A program made the position numbers and the translations under genes. From Lentzea albida (lineage in GTDB: Bacteria > Actinomycetota > Actinomycetes > Mycobacteriales > Pseudonocardiaceae): a stretch of 64,000 nt of DNA. Shown piece by piece: positions 53,852-62,554 of this stretch; within the stretch, counting starts at the first letter, position 1, and each line of letters opens with the position of its first letter. The stretch lies in NCBI RefSeq assembly GCF_900111005.1, contig NZ_FOFV01000007.1, positions 124,001 to 188,000 on the forward strand. The letters are read 5' to 3'. The notes beneath the pieces are model-generated. The model saw nothing but the letters and a program-made list of their open reading frames with translations, was not told the DNA's origin and made no database searches.

Positions 53852-53863
53852 TCAGCATGCTGA
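53852..53863. promoter_or_regulatory. Palindrome TCAGCATGCTGA
   Basis: A perfect 12-bp palindrome, followed by an AT-rich ATCATTATG, in the 77-bp gap between the araC-like stop and the hydrolase start. It may be an operator or part of a hairpin. Confidence 0.3.
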
Positions 53864-53921
53864 TCATTATGCGCGTGCCCGGCGCGACCGGCACGATGGC
53901 GTCACGTTCCGAAGAGGACGG

Positions 53922-54953
53922 TCAGACCCCGCGCGTCCGGGCGAAGTTCGCCGGCGTCGTGCCGTACCAGCGGCGGAACGCGTGGATGAAGCTCGCGGCC
54001 TCCGCGAACCCGAGCTCGGCCGCCGCCTGGTCCACCGACGCTCCCCCACGAGCGAGCAGCACGGCGGCGCGTTCGGACCTGACCTCGTCGAGCAACGCCT
54101 GATAGCTGGTGCCGGACTCGCTCAACCGGCGGCGCAGCGTGCGCGAGCTGAGGCCGAGGGCGCGGGCCACGACCGGCATCGTCTCCTCGAAGCGCGCGGA
54201 CCGTTCGAGCAGGCGGCGCACCTCGTCCGCGACGCCCGGCTTCCGGCGGCGGCGCGCGGCGATGTCCTGGCACTGGAGCTCGCACAGCGCGGTCGCCTCC
54301 GGGCTCGCCAGCGGCAGCGCCCGTGCCAGCAGGGACGCGTCCACGACGGACCGGGTGCGGGACGCGGCGAACCGGGGGCCCACGCCGAAGACCTCCTCGT
54401 GCGCGCGGACGTCGGCCGGTGCGGCGTGGGCGAAGTCGACGGAGACCACCGGCACGTCGCCGCCGACCAGCTCACCGATCACCGTGTGGATGGCGGCGAG
54501 GTCCCGTTCGACGAGGAACGGCACCACGTCCGCGGGCAGGGCGCCGGGGTCGAGCGAGAGGACGAGCAGGTCGCCGTCCAGCACCGCGGTGGGCGCGGTG
54601 AAGGTGAAGCTGAGGTCCACGTAGCGCAACGCCACGTCGATCGCGTCCTGCATGGTGGCGGCACTGAGGAAGGCGTGGCCGAGCACGCCGAACGTGGTGG
54701 CGTGGTAGTGGCGGCCGGCGTCCACGCCCGCGTCGGGGAGGAGCGCGGCCAGGTTGCGCACGACGGCCAGCTCCTGACGGGCGTTGATCTCGGCCACCGG
54801 GTCGGCGAGCTGGTCTTCGGTGAGGCCGCTGCCCTCCAGGAGCACGTCCCGGGACAGTCCGCGTTCGGCGCCGAAGCGCAGCAGGAGTGCGACGCTCGCG
54901 ATGCCGCGCGGGAAGTCCCAGTGCCGGGTCGCCGGTTCGGCCAACGTCCTCAT
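53922..54953 (-). CDS. AraC-family regulator (VirS/OruR type)
   Basis: A 343-residue regulator with an N-terminal Arabinose_bd-like sensor (about 20-200; GVLGHAFLSAATMQDAIDVALRYVDL) and a C-terminal AraC helix-turn-helix pair (about 250-340; VARALGLSSRTLRRRLSESGTSYQALLDEVR, AAELGFAEAASFIHAFRRWYGTTPANFARTR). In Mycobacterium, VirS of this type activates the mymA operon. Here it is divergent from a MymA-like monooxygenase. A GATTGTCAATC palindrome (54960-54970) is next to its ATG. Confidence 0.9.
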   Translation of the reverse strand: MRTLAEPATRHWDFPRGIASVALLLRFGAERGLSRDVLLEGSGLTEDQLADPVAEINARQELAVVRNLAALLPDAGVDAGRHYHATTFGVLGHAFLSAATMQDAIDVALRYVDLSFTFTAPTAVLDGDLLVLSLDPGALPADVVPFLVERDLAAIHTVIGELVGGDVPVVSVDFAHAAPADVRAHEEVFGVGPRFAASRTRSVVDASLLARALPLASPEATALCELQCQDIAARRRRKPGVADEVRRLLERSARFEETMPVVARALGLSSRTLRRRLSESGTSYQALLDEVRSERAAVLLARGGASVDQAAAELGFAEAASFIHAFRRWYGTTPANFARTRGV

Positions 54954-54959
54954 GGCCGC

Positions 54960-54970
54960 GATTGTCAATC
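54960..54970. promoter_or_regulatory. Palindrome GATTGTCAATC at araC start
   Basis: Perfect 5-bp arms about a central T lie 6 bp upstream of the araC-like ATG, in the 72-bp divergent region shared with the monooxygenase gene. Its position suggests an autoregulatory site. Confidence 0.4.
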
Positions 54971-55012
54971 GCGCGGCCGCTGTTGTCCTGGTGCGAACGG
55001 GTGGTTCCTTCC

Positions 55013-55018
55013 TAGTTT
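55013..55018 (+). promoter_or_regulatory. -10 box for leaderless FMO gene
   Basis: TAGTTT lies 7 nt upstream of the GTG at 55026 with no ribosome site between, the geometry of a leaderless mRNA. Confidence 0.4.
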
Positions 55019-55025
55019 CGATCTC

Positions 55026-56471
55026 GTGCCAGCAAATCCCGAAGTGATCGTCATCGGTGCCGGGTTCGGAGGTCTGGGCGTCGCGTTGTCCCTGCGCAGA
55101 GCCGGTTTCGACCGCTTCACCGTGCTCGAGCGCGCGGACGGCGTGGGCGGGGTGTGGAGGGAGAACACCTACCCCGGCGCCGCGTGCGACGTGCCGTCGT
55201 CGCTCTACTCGTACTCCTTCGCGCCGCACCACTCGTGGCCGCGCCGGTACTCGGCCCAGCCGGACATCCTCGCCTACCTGCGCCGCAGCGCCGAGGAGGT
55301 GCGGGACCGGATCAGGTTCGGCGCGACGGTCGTCGCCGCGTCGTTCGACGGTGGCCGGTGGCGGGTCGAGCTGGCCGGTGGCGAGGTCCTGGAGACCGAC
55401 GTGCTGGTGTCGGCGGTCGGGCAGCTGAACCGGCCGTCGGTCCCGGCCCTTCCCGGTCTGGACGGCTTCGAGGGACCGGTGTTCCACAGCGCCCGCTGGC
55501 GGCACGACGTCGACCTCGACGGCAAGCGGGTCGCGGTGGTGGGCACGGGTGCGAGCGCGGTGCAGTTCGTGCCGCGGATCCAGCCGCTGGCCGGCCACCT
55601 CACCGTGTTCCAGCGGTCCGCGCCGCACGTGTTGCCGAAACCCGACGCGCGGCTGCGCGGCCGTGCGCACCCCTGGACCGCACGGGCGGCCCGCGGCGGG
55701 GTGTGGCTCGCCGGCGAGGCGCTGACCGGGCTCCTCACGGCGGGACGGTTCTCGCGCGGCCTGGTCGCGGGTGTCGCGGCGGCCCACCGGCGGCTCCGGG
55801 TGCGCGACCGCGACCTGCGCGAACGGCTGCGGCCGCGGGAGCAGGCCGGGTGCAAGCGGGTGCTGTTCAGCAACGACTGGTACCCGGCGCTCGCCGCGCC
55901 GAACGTCGACGTCGTGACCGAGACGATCACCGGGATCACCGCGCGGGGCGTGCGGACCGCCGACGGCCGCGAGCACGCCGCGGACGTGCTGATCTGGGGC
56001 ACCGGTTTCGAGGTCGCCGACTTCCGGCTCCCGATGACCGTCACCGGTGTGGACGGCCGTGAGCTGGCCGACGTGTGGGCCGGTCGGCCACGGGCACACC
56101 TCGGCATGTCCGTGCCCGGCTTCCCCAGCTTCTTCCTCGTGTACGGCCCGAACACCAACCTCGGCGGCAACTCGATCGTCACGATGATCGAGGCGCAGTG
56201 CCGGTACGTCGTCGCCGCGGTGCGCCACCTCGCCGCGTCCGGCGCGAACGCCCTGGACGTGCGGCCCGACGTCGCCGAGGCGTTCGACGCGGAGATGCGC
56301 TCCCGCCTCGCGAACGGCGTGTGGAGCGGCTGCGGCTCCTGGTACCGCGCCGACGACGGGTCCGTCACGACCAACTGGCCCGGCAGCACCCGGGAGTACC
56401 TCCGCAGGACCGCGCGCCTGCGGGCCGAGGACCACGTGCTGACGCGCGACCTGACCTCGGAAGGGGTGTGA
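55026..56471 (+). CDS. Flavin-containing monooxygenase (Baeyer-Villiger, MymA-like)
   Basis: A 481-residue FAD/NADPH-dependent monooxygenase. The FAD motif is GAGFGGLGVALSLRRAG, followed by YPGAACDVPSSLYSYSF. The BVMO fingerprint F-x-G-x3-H-x3-W is present as FEGPVFHSARW with Arg in place of the usual Pro/Asp, and the NADPH motif is VVGTGASAVQ. Relatives such as MymA/EthA oxidise ketones or sulphur compounds; MymA acts on long-chain or cell-wall lipids. It leads the operon with the ChoD-like oxidase and acetoacetate decarboxylase-like protein. Confidence 0.9.
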   Translation: MPANPEVIVIGAGFGGLGVALSLRRAGFDRFTVLERADGVGGVWRENTYPGAACDVPSSLYSYSFAPHHSWPRRYSAQPDILAYLRRSAEEVRDRIRFGATVVAASFDGGRWRVELAGGEVLETDVLVSAVGQLNRPSVPALPGLDGFEGPVFHSARWRHDVDLDGKRVAVVGTGASAVQFVPRIQPLAGHLTVFQRSAPHVLPKPDARLRGRAHPWTARAARGGVWLAGEALTGLLTAGRFSRGLVAGVAAAHRRLRVRDRDLRERLRPREQAGCKRVLFSNDWYPALAAPNVDVVTETITGITARGVRTADGREHAADVLIWGTGFEVADFRLPMTVTGVDGRELADVWAGRPRAHLGMSVPGFPSFFLVYGPNTNLGGNSIVTMIEAQCRYVVAAVRHLAASGANALDVRPDVAEAFDAEMRSRLANGVWSGCGSWYRADDGSVTTNWPGSTREYLRRTARLRAEDHVLTRDLTSEGV

Positions 56472-56474
56472 GAC

Positions 56475-58187
56475 GTGGACTACGACGTGCTCGTCGTCGG
56501 GTCGGGGTTCGGCGGCGCGGTGACCGCCCTGCGGCTCACCGAGAAGGGGTACCGGGTGGGCGTGCTGGAGGCCGGGCGGCGGTTCGCCGACCACGAGCTG
56601 CCGCGCACGTCCTGGCAGTTGCGCGACTACCTGTTCGCGCCGGCCATCGGCTGCACCGGCATCCAGCGGATCACCCCGCTGCGGGACGTGATGGTCCTGA
56701 GCGGCGCGGGCGTCGGCGGCGGTTCGCTCGTGTACGCCAACACCCTCTACGAGCCGCCGGAGCCGTTCTTCCGCGACCGGCACTGGGGTCACATCACGGA
56801 CTGGCGCGCGGAGCTCGCGCCGCACTACGACCAGGCGAGCCGCATGCTCGGAGTCGTGGAGAACCCGCTGCCCACCGAGGCCGACCGGCTGCTGCGCGAG
56901 GTGTCCGCCGAACTCGGCGTGGAGGCGACGTTCCGCCCCACCCGAGTCGGTGTCCACTTCGGACGCGACGGCGAGGACCCGTTCTTCGGCGGCGCCGGCC
57001 CGAAGCGCAACGGCTGCATCGCGTGCGGCGCGTGCATGACCGGCTGCCGGCACAACGCGAAGAACACGCTGCCGAAGAACTACCTCCACCTCGCCGAACA
57101 GGCGGGCACCGAGGTGTGGCCGCTGACGACGGTGACCGACGTGCGGCCGGGACGCGAGGGCGGCTACGCCGTGCGGACCCGGCGCACCGGCGGCCGCGCG
57201 GAACGCGTGTTCACCGCGGACCAGGTGGTGTTCGCCGCCGCGTCCCTGGGCACGCAGCGCTTGCTGCACCAGATCCGCGACAACGGCGGCCTGCCCGGCC
57301 TGTCCGACCGCCTCGGCACGTTGTGCCGCACCAACTCCGAGGCCGTGATCGCGGTCCGCTCGACCGACGGACGCGCCGACCACTCGCGCGGCATCGCGAT
57401 CACGTCGTCGATCCACCCGGACGCGGACACGCACGTCGAGGTCGTCCGCTACGGCCGCGGCAGCAACCTCCTGGGCCTGCTCATGACCACGCTCGTCGAC
57501 GGCGGCCCCTCCCGCACGCGCCGCGGCCTGGCCCAGTTGCGCTCCGAGATCCGCACCGCCCTGCGGCTGCACACGCCGCGCCGGTGGTCGGAGGAGACGA
57601 TCGCGTTGCTGGTCATGCAGAGCCTGGACAACTCGCTCACCACCAGGACCAGGCGGGGCCGCCTGACGACGACCCAGGGCGAGGGCGAGCCCAACCCGAC
57701 GTGGATCCCGGCGGGCCACGACGTGGCGAGGCGGATGGCCGCGCTGTCCGGCGGGGTGGCGCGGGGCGCGTGGACCGACATGGCGGACATCCCGCTGACC
57801 GGGCACCTCATCGGCGGGTGCGTGATCGGCGACTCCCCCGCCACCGGGGTGGTCGACCCGTACCACCGCGTGCACGGGCACCCCGGGCTGCACGTCGTGG
57901 ACGGCTCCACGATCCCGGCCAACCTGGGGGTCAACCCGGCGCTGACGATCACGGCGCTGGCGGAGCGCGCGATGTCGTTGTGGCCGTGCAAGGGCGAGCC
58001 GGATCCCCGGCCGCCGCTCGGGTCGCGGTACGCGCGGGTGGCGGCGGTGGTGCCGCGGCGGCCCGCGGTGCCGGTCGGTGCGCCGGGAGCGCTGCGGCCT
58101 CCAGCGCCTCAGGAATCGACACCGCACAACGGAAAAGCACCAGCATCAACCCCGCCACGCACCCGGAAGGCCACCGATGCCCGCTGA
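56475..58187 (+). CDS. GMC oxidoreductase of the ChoD (cholesterol oxidase-like) type
   Basis: A 570-residue FAD enzyme. The FAD site is VVGSGFGGAVTALRLTEKGYRVGVLEAG, followed by GAGVGGGSLVYANTL. A Cys cluster, NGCIACGACMTGC, of ferredoxin-like spacing is present, as in Mycobacterium ChoD (Rv3409c); classic cholesterol oxidases lack it. The C-terminus has TGHLIGGCVIG and NLGVNPALTITALAERA. The last 50 residues are a Pro/Arg-rich tail. The GTG at 56475 lies 3 bp after the monooxygenase stop. Sterol oxidation is possible but unproven for this type; the Cys cluster suggests an electron carrier role. Confidence 0.9.
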   Translation: MDYDVLVVGSGFGGAVTALRLTEKGYRVGVLEAGRRFADHELPRTSWQLRDYLFAPAIGCTGIQRITPLRDVMVLSGAGVGGGSLVYANTLYEPPEPFFRDRHWGHITDWRAELAPHYDQASRMLGVVENPLPTEADRLLREVSAELGVEATFRPTRVGVHFGRDGEDPFFGGAGPKRNGCIACGACMTGCRHNAKNTLPKNYLHLAEQAGTEVWPLTTVTDVRPGREGGYAVRTRRTGGRAERVFTADQVVFAAASLGTQRLLHQIRDNGGLPGLSDRLGTLCRTNSEAVIAVRSTDGRADHSRGIAITSSIHPDADTHVEVVRYGRGSNLLGLLMTTLVDGGPSRTRRGLAQLRSEIRTALRLHTPRRWSEETIALLVMQSLDNSLTTRTRRGRLTTTQGEGEPNPTWIPAGHDVARRMAALSGGVARGAWTDMADIPLTGHLIGGCVIGDSPATGVVDPYHRVHGHPGLHVVDGSTIPANLGVNPALTITALAERAMSLWPCKGEPDPRPPLGSRYARVAAVVPRRPAVPVGAPGALRPPAPQESTPHNGKAPASTPPRTRKATDAR

Positions 58188-58782
58188 CTTCCCTCCCGAA
58201 CCCTGGGACCTCCGCGGCCGGGGCTGGCTCACCGTCTGGACCGCGCCCCGCTCCGCCGTCCCCCCGCCACCACCGGGCGTGACCCCGCTGACCCTGTTCG
58301 GCAAGGTGGTCGTGGTGTCGGCGTTCGTCGACTACACCCCACCGGGCCTGCTCTCGTACCACGAACTGATGACCGCGGTCCTGGTGCGGCAAGGCCTCCG
58401 GCCGGGCCTCACCATCACCGACATCTGGGTCGACGACGAGACGTCCAAGCGAGGCGCGCGGGCCATGTGGGGCATCCCCAAGGAGATGGCGGACTTCACG
58501 TTCACCGCGAACCCGAACCTGACCGCTGCCATCAACGGCATCGCCGGTGCCGACGAGAACCCCCGCAACGCACCCGGACTGCCCGCGTTGCTCACCACCT
58601 CCGTCTGGCAGTCGCTGGGAGACAAGGCACACCGCACGAAGCTGCGCACGTCCGCCCGCGTCCGCCCCACCCGGCTGCGCTGGCGGACCACCCCCGACGG
58701 CGCGCTCGGCTGGCTCGCGAAGGCCCGGCCGCGCCTGCACCTCGCGGTCACGAACCTGCGCATGCGGTTCGGCTCGTCCTGA
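58177..58782 (+). CDS. Acetoacetate decarboxylase-like protein
   Basis: A 201-residue protein of the acetoacetate decarboxylase (ADC)-like superfamily. The central strand region reads VVVVSAFVDYTPPGLLSYHELMTAVLV, then TSKRGARAMWGIPKEMADF, a block common to actinomycete ADC-like proteins in fatty-acid/lipid clusters. The ATG at 58177 (GGAAGG) overlaps the GMC gene by 11 bp. It completes the FMO/GMC/ADC-like operon, which may tailor a keto lipid; the reaction is unknown. Confidence 0.82.
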   Translation: MPADFPPEPWDLRGRGWLTVWTAPRSAVPPPPPGVTPLTLFGKVVVVSAFVDYTPPGLLSYHELMTAVLVRQGLRPGLTITDIWVDDETSKRGARAMWGIPKEMADFTFTANPNLTAAINGIAGADENPRNAPGLPALLTTSVWQSLGDKAHRTKLRTSARVRPTRLRWRTTPDGALGWLAKARPRLHLAVTNLRMRFGSS

Positions 58783-58834
58783 CTTCGCGGCACCACCAGT
58801 GCCGCGGATCCACCCATCTCACGAGGAGTGGTAC

Positions 58835-59731
58835 ATGCGAGTTCTCCTTGCCGTGCTCACCCTGGCGGCCTCCGTCCTGGCCGCCCCCGGCGCGTTAGCC
58901 GCGCCACCGGACTACGGCCTGCCCGGCGCGTACCCGGTGGCGTACAGCGATGTCACCGCCGTCGCGGGCGGCAGGTCCGTGCCCGCCCGCGTCCACTACC
59001 CCGCCACGGCCGCCGGGGCGAACCAGCCGGTGGCGACCGGCAGGTTCCCCGCGATCGCGTTCGGCCACGGCTTCTTCCAGGCCACGTCGAAGTACACGAG
59101 CACCAGCAACCACCTGGCGTCGTGGGGCTTCGTCGTCGTGGTGCCGACCACGCAGGGCGGCCTCAGCCCGAACCACGGCACGTTCGCCGACGACCTCAAC
59201 ACCGGCCTGACCTGGCTGGTCGCCCAGGACACCACGACGGGCTCGCGGTTCCGCGACCACATCACCACCACGTCGCTCGGCGTCGCGGGCCACTCCATGG
59301 GCGGCGGCGCGGCGGTTCTCGCGGCCGCCCGCAACCCCCGGATCACCGCGGTGTCCACCTATGCGGCCGCGGAGACGACCCCGTCGGCCAAGGCGGCGGC
59401 CGCCACCCTCGCGGCGCCGGCCCAGTTCCTGGCCGGGTCGCAGGACACCATCACACCGGTCGCCGACCACCAGCGGCCGATGTTCGCCGCGAAACCGCCG
59501 CCGAGGCAGCTGCGCACCATCACCGGCGGGTTCCACTGCGGCTTCATGGACTCCTCAGGCCTGTTCTGCGACAACGGTTCCATCACCCGCACCGCCCAGC
59601 TCACCGCGGCGAAGCGGGTCATGACGTCGTGGTTCCGCCACCACCTCGGCAACGACCCGGCCGCGCGTGACTTCGTGTGGGGGCAGCCCGCCCGCACCGA
59701 TCCGGCCGTCACGTTCGAGGGCACCGAGTAG
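58835..59731 (+). CDS. Secreted alpha/beta hydrolase (dienelactone/PET-hydrolase-like)
   Basis: A 298-residue exported hydrolase. It has a signal peptide (VLTLAASVLAAPGALA), the nucleophile Ser in AGHSMGGGA, Asp in LAGSQDTITP, and His in TGGFHCGFMD. Paired Cys in the C-terminus (H-C-G-F and LFCDNG) may form a disulfide. The fold is that of cutinase-like/triacylglycerol-lipase or chlorophyllase-type enzymes. The ATG follows GAGGAG. It ends in a strong bidirectional terminator. Confidence 0.85.
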   Translation: MRVLLAVLTLAASVLAAPGALAAPPDYGLPGAYPVAYSDVTAVAGGRSVPARVHYPATAAGANQPVATGRFPAIAFGHGFFQATSKYTSTSNHLASWGFVVVVPTTQGGLSPNHGTFADDLNTGLTWLVAQDTTTGSRFRDHITTTSLGVAGHSMGGGAAVLAAARNPRITAVSTYAAAETTPSAKAAAATLAAPAQFLAGSQDTITPVADHQRPMFAAKPPPRQLRTITGGFHCGFMDSSGLFCDNGSITRTAQLTAAKRVMTSWFRHHLGNDPAARDFVWGQPARTDPAVTFEGTE

Positions 59732-59743
59732 CGCATGACGAGC

Positions 59744-59777
59744 GGCTGTCTCCTGTGGACACACACAGGAGACAGCC
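59744..59777. terminator. Bidirectional terminator hairpin
   Basis: GGCTGTCTCCTGTG (59744-59757) and CACAGGAGACAGCC (59764-59777) form a perfect 14-bp stem with a 6-nt loop. It serves the convergent hydrolase and TPR-sigma genes. Confidence 0.85.
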
Positions 59778-59782
59778 CGTTC

Positions 59783-61792
59783 CTACTCCTCGAGACGCGG
59801 TTCGACGCCGGCGCCGAGGTCCTTCCTCAACCGCGCCAGCGCCTGGCGGTTCAGCTCCGAGACCTGCGTCGCGGACATGCCGAGTGCTTTGGCGGTATCG
59901 CGGATGCTGAAGCCCTCCAGGTACCGGAACAGGACGACCGCCCGCTGTTTCGGGGGCAACGCGGCGATCAGCTCCGCGACGCCGGTGCGTTCACCGCCCC
60001 TGGACGCGATCTCGCGCAGTTCGGCCAGGTGGGTCTCTTCCAGCTCGGACAACCCCATGAGCTGTGCTTTCGACGGGCCGGGAAGCTCCCGCCCCGGTCT
60101 GTCCTGTTCGAAGAGGTCCAGGGTCGCCGCGACGTCCCGCGCCCAGAGCCTGCTGGTGTGCTCGGAGCGATGTCCCCCCGCGAGGACGCGACCGATGTGC
60201 CCGACCGCGTGCTCCTCGAACCCTTCGCCGCCCCGCGCGGGGTCGTAGCTCCCGATCGCCTCCGCCAGGCCGTACACGCCGGCCTGCGCGAGGTCGGTGA
60301 GTTTCACGTTCGCGAGCACACCACCCACGAATCGTCCGAGGACTCTCGCGACGACCGGCAGGTAGTGCGACACGAGTTCGCTGTGCGAGTGGCGGCTGCG
60401 CGTCGCGGCGTACCTGCGCCACACCGACGCGACCTTCGGATCGACCTCGGGCGTCCTCGCCGGCTTGGCGTCGAGCAGGTCGCGTGCCTGTTCGAAGGAG
60501 ACGTACTCGTCGCCGAACAACGCGTCCGTGGCGACCCGTTGCAAGGTGCGGAGACCGCCACCACCACGATCGTCCGCGGTTTCGCTCCACTGACGGCACA
60601 ACTGCAGCTCGTGCCGCAGGACGCGCGTGGTCGCGTGCCCGGCTCCGAGAACGGTCTCGGCACGCTGGCAGGCGGTCTCCAGGACCTCCAGGGCCGCGGT
60701 GGGCTCGACGTGCGCGTCCGCGGACCGGGCGAGCTCGAACGACGCGGTCGCCAGGTTCGCGAACGCGGACATCGTGTGGGGGTGGTTCTCCCCCAGCTCC
60801 CGCGAGGTGGTCTCGGCGACCTCCCGCATCACGACGAGGGCGGACGACGCCGCCGTCACCGACTTCGCCAGCCGGGCGCACTCGAACCGCGCCGACGCCT
60901 CGTTCCCCGCGGCGACGAGCGCCAGGGGGTGCAGGCGGCCCAGCACCTGGCGGATCCTGCCGGCCACGGAGGAGAGGAAGGACAGGGCCTGGCCGGCGTC
61001 CCCGGAAGAACGGGACGCGCGGGCGAGGGCGAAGTCCGCCGTCGACAGGTTCAGCCGGACGGCCAGGGTGTCCAGGTGGTCGGCCCCGAGCGAGGAGGCG
61101 ATCCGCTGCCTGAGGAGTTCCAGCTGCTCGGCGAGTTCCTCGGCGCGCTCGGTCGCTCCCTGGGCCATCGCCAGGTCGAACTGCGTCGCGACGCTGGTCG
61201 CCGCGGCCACCAATGCCGTCGGCGCGGACGACCCGGCCGAGGCCCGGTAGGCGGACTCGGCCGCACCGAGGCGGGACATCGCGCGCAGCAACGAGAACCT
61301 GTCCGCGTGCAGCCGCGACTCCGCCGTGTGCACCGCCGCCGCGGCGACCTCCGCGACGTCCGCGGAGATGCCGGCTCGATCGGCCTGGGCGAGCCACCGC
61401 CGTGTCGCGCCCACGTCACCGCCGGCGAACGCGACCGACGCGAGGTTCACGCGGATCGTCTCGGCCACCGGGGAGCCGGCCCGGCCGGCGTCGATGTGCA
61501 CGTCGTCGAGAACGGCCCGCGCCGCGGCGAAGTCGCCGCTGCGGGCGGCGACGACACCCAGTTGGTTGCGCAGCCGGAAAGCCTCGTCCGATCCGGCGTC
61601 CAGCACGTGGATCGACGCCGCCAGCAGGCGTTCGGCCTGGTCGCGTCGCAAGCTCGTCGTGACGCGGAGGAGCAGGTCGAGGTGCGTCCTCATCGAGGCC
61701 GCCGTCACGTGCTCGACCGCGGCACGTTCGCGCTCGGGGCTCCAGCCGTGCTCGGTGAGCGCCCGCAGGGCCTCCTCCCAGCGGGTGCTCAC
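59783..61792 (-). CDS. TPR protein with sigma-70-like C-terminus
   Basis: A 669-residue fusion. The first two thirds are helical TPR-like repeats (about 40-430; repeated motifs such as LVAAGNEASARFECARLA and HTMSAFANLATASFELARS). The C-terminal ~200 residues resemble a sigma-70/sigma-28 factor: region 2 in KLTDLAQAGVYGLAEAIGSYDPARG and region 4 in ALPPKQRAVVLFRYLEGFSIRDTAKALGMSATQVSELNRQALARLRKDL. I know no standard family with this layout. The GTG (61792) overlaps the protease stop by 4 bp (GTGA), so it is third in an operon. It could be a sigma factor whose activity is gated by the TPR part and the protease. Confidence 0.82.
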   Translation of the reverse strand: MSTRWEEALRALTEHGWSPERERAAVEHVTAASMRTHLDLLLRVTTSLRRDQAERLLAASIHVLDAGSDEAFRLRNQLGVVAARSGDFAAARAVLDDVHIDAGRAGSPVAETIRVNLASVAFAGGDVGATRRWLAQADRAGISADVAEVAAAAVHTAESRLHADRFSLLRAMSRLGAAESAYRASAGSSAPTALVAAATSVATQFDLAMAQGATERAEELAEQLELLRQRIASSLGADHLDTLAVRLNLSTADFALARASRSSGDAGQALSFLSSVAGRIRQVLGRLHPLALVAAGNEASARFECARLAKSVTAASSALVVMREVAETTSRELGENHPHTMSAFANLATASFELARSADAHVEPTAALEVLETACQRAETVLGAGHATTRVLRHELQLCRQWSETADDRGGGGLRTLQRVATDALFGDEYVSFEQARDLLDAKPARTPEVDPKVASVWRRYAATRSRHSHSELVSHYLPVVARVLGRFVGGVLANVKLTDLAQAGVYGLAEAIGSYDPARGGEGFEEHAVGHIGRVLAGGHRSEHTSRLWARDVAATLDLFEQDRPGRELPGPSKAQLMGLSELEETHLAELREIASRGGERTGVAELIAALPPKQRAVVLFRYLEGFSIRDTAKALGMSATQVSELNRQALARLRKDLGAGVEPRLEE

Positions 61793-62547
61793 GCGGACCC
61801 CTTCGAGAGGAACTGCTCGACCATCGCCCTGGCGATCTCCAGCTGGATCGTGTTCACCGCGCTCGGCCCGACCAGACCGTGGGCCTCCCAGTCGGCGAGT
61901 TGTTCGAGCGCCGAGGTGTGGCGGCGGACGTCCGTCGCGGGGTCGGCCGGGGCGTGGTCGTCGAAGTAGTCGGCGAAAGCCGCGAACGCCTCGCGCATCG
62001 TCACGGCCCACAACACGTTCGTCGCACCCAGCTTCTCGTCGAAGCGGTTCTGGTACTGCTCCTGGAGCACGCCCGCGAGCGTCGCCTCCTCACCGACCCG
62101 TTCGACGGCGCTGCCGGAATACCCCTCGTAGTTGCCGAGAACGACCTCGGTGCTCAACTGCAGCGCTTCCAGCTGCGTACCGCTGACACAGTCGTACTTC
62201 ACGTTCGGCTCGTCGACGGCGCCGTTGAGGTGCGGATCGGACGGCGACGGCCGGTTGGGGGTGCGCCACCTGTCGTTCTTCTTGCAGACCTGTGGGACCG
62301 GCGGCCGCACGAACGACCTGCCCACCAACCTGATCAACGCCAGATCGACGTCCTCGCGCCTTTCGCAGACGACACCCGGTGCCTCGGTCCCGTCCGCGTG
62401 CACCAGCACCACGTCGCTCTCGGACTCGGCCAGCGGTCTCAGGCAGTGGTCCGCGGTCATGACGAACCGGCGTGTGACGTAGAAGCCCGCGCCGAGGACC
62501 CCTCCGTCGGGCCGCCGCGCCTCGACCCAGTATTCCGTCCGGTACAT
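61789..62547 (-). CDS. Trypsin-like serine protease
   Basis: A 252-residue cytoplasmic protease (no signal peptide or anchor). The triad is legible: His34 in TADHC, Asp68 in DVDLALIRL, Ser144 in GYSGSAV. After the protease domain (to about residue 190) a C-terminal helical part of about 60 residues follows. It is 7 bp behind the trypco1-like gene and overlaps the TPR-sigma gene. Protease beside trypco1 is a known recurring pair; likely targets are the TPR-sigma protein itself or a cellular trigger protein, but that is inference. Confidence 0.85.
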   Translation of the reverse strand: MYRTEYWVEARRPDGGVLGAGFYVTRRFVMTADHCLRPLAESESDVVLVHADGTEAPGVVCERREDVDLALIRLVGRSFVRPPVPQVCKKNDRWRTPNRPSPSDPHLNGAVDEPNVKYDCVSGTQLEALQLSTEVVLGNYEGYSGSAVERVGEEATLAGVLQEQYQNRFDEKLGATNVLWAVTMREAFAAFADYFDDHAPADPATDVRRHTSALEQLADWEAHGLVGPSAVNTIQLEIARAMVEQFLSKGSA

Positions 62548-62554
62548 GGTCGGG

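Noticed and set aside
53922-58127. 1401-codon minus-strand open frame spanning the GMC and FMO genes
   Set aside because: Only its last 343 codons (AraC) are a real protein; the rest is antisense of two oxidoreductase genes.
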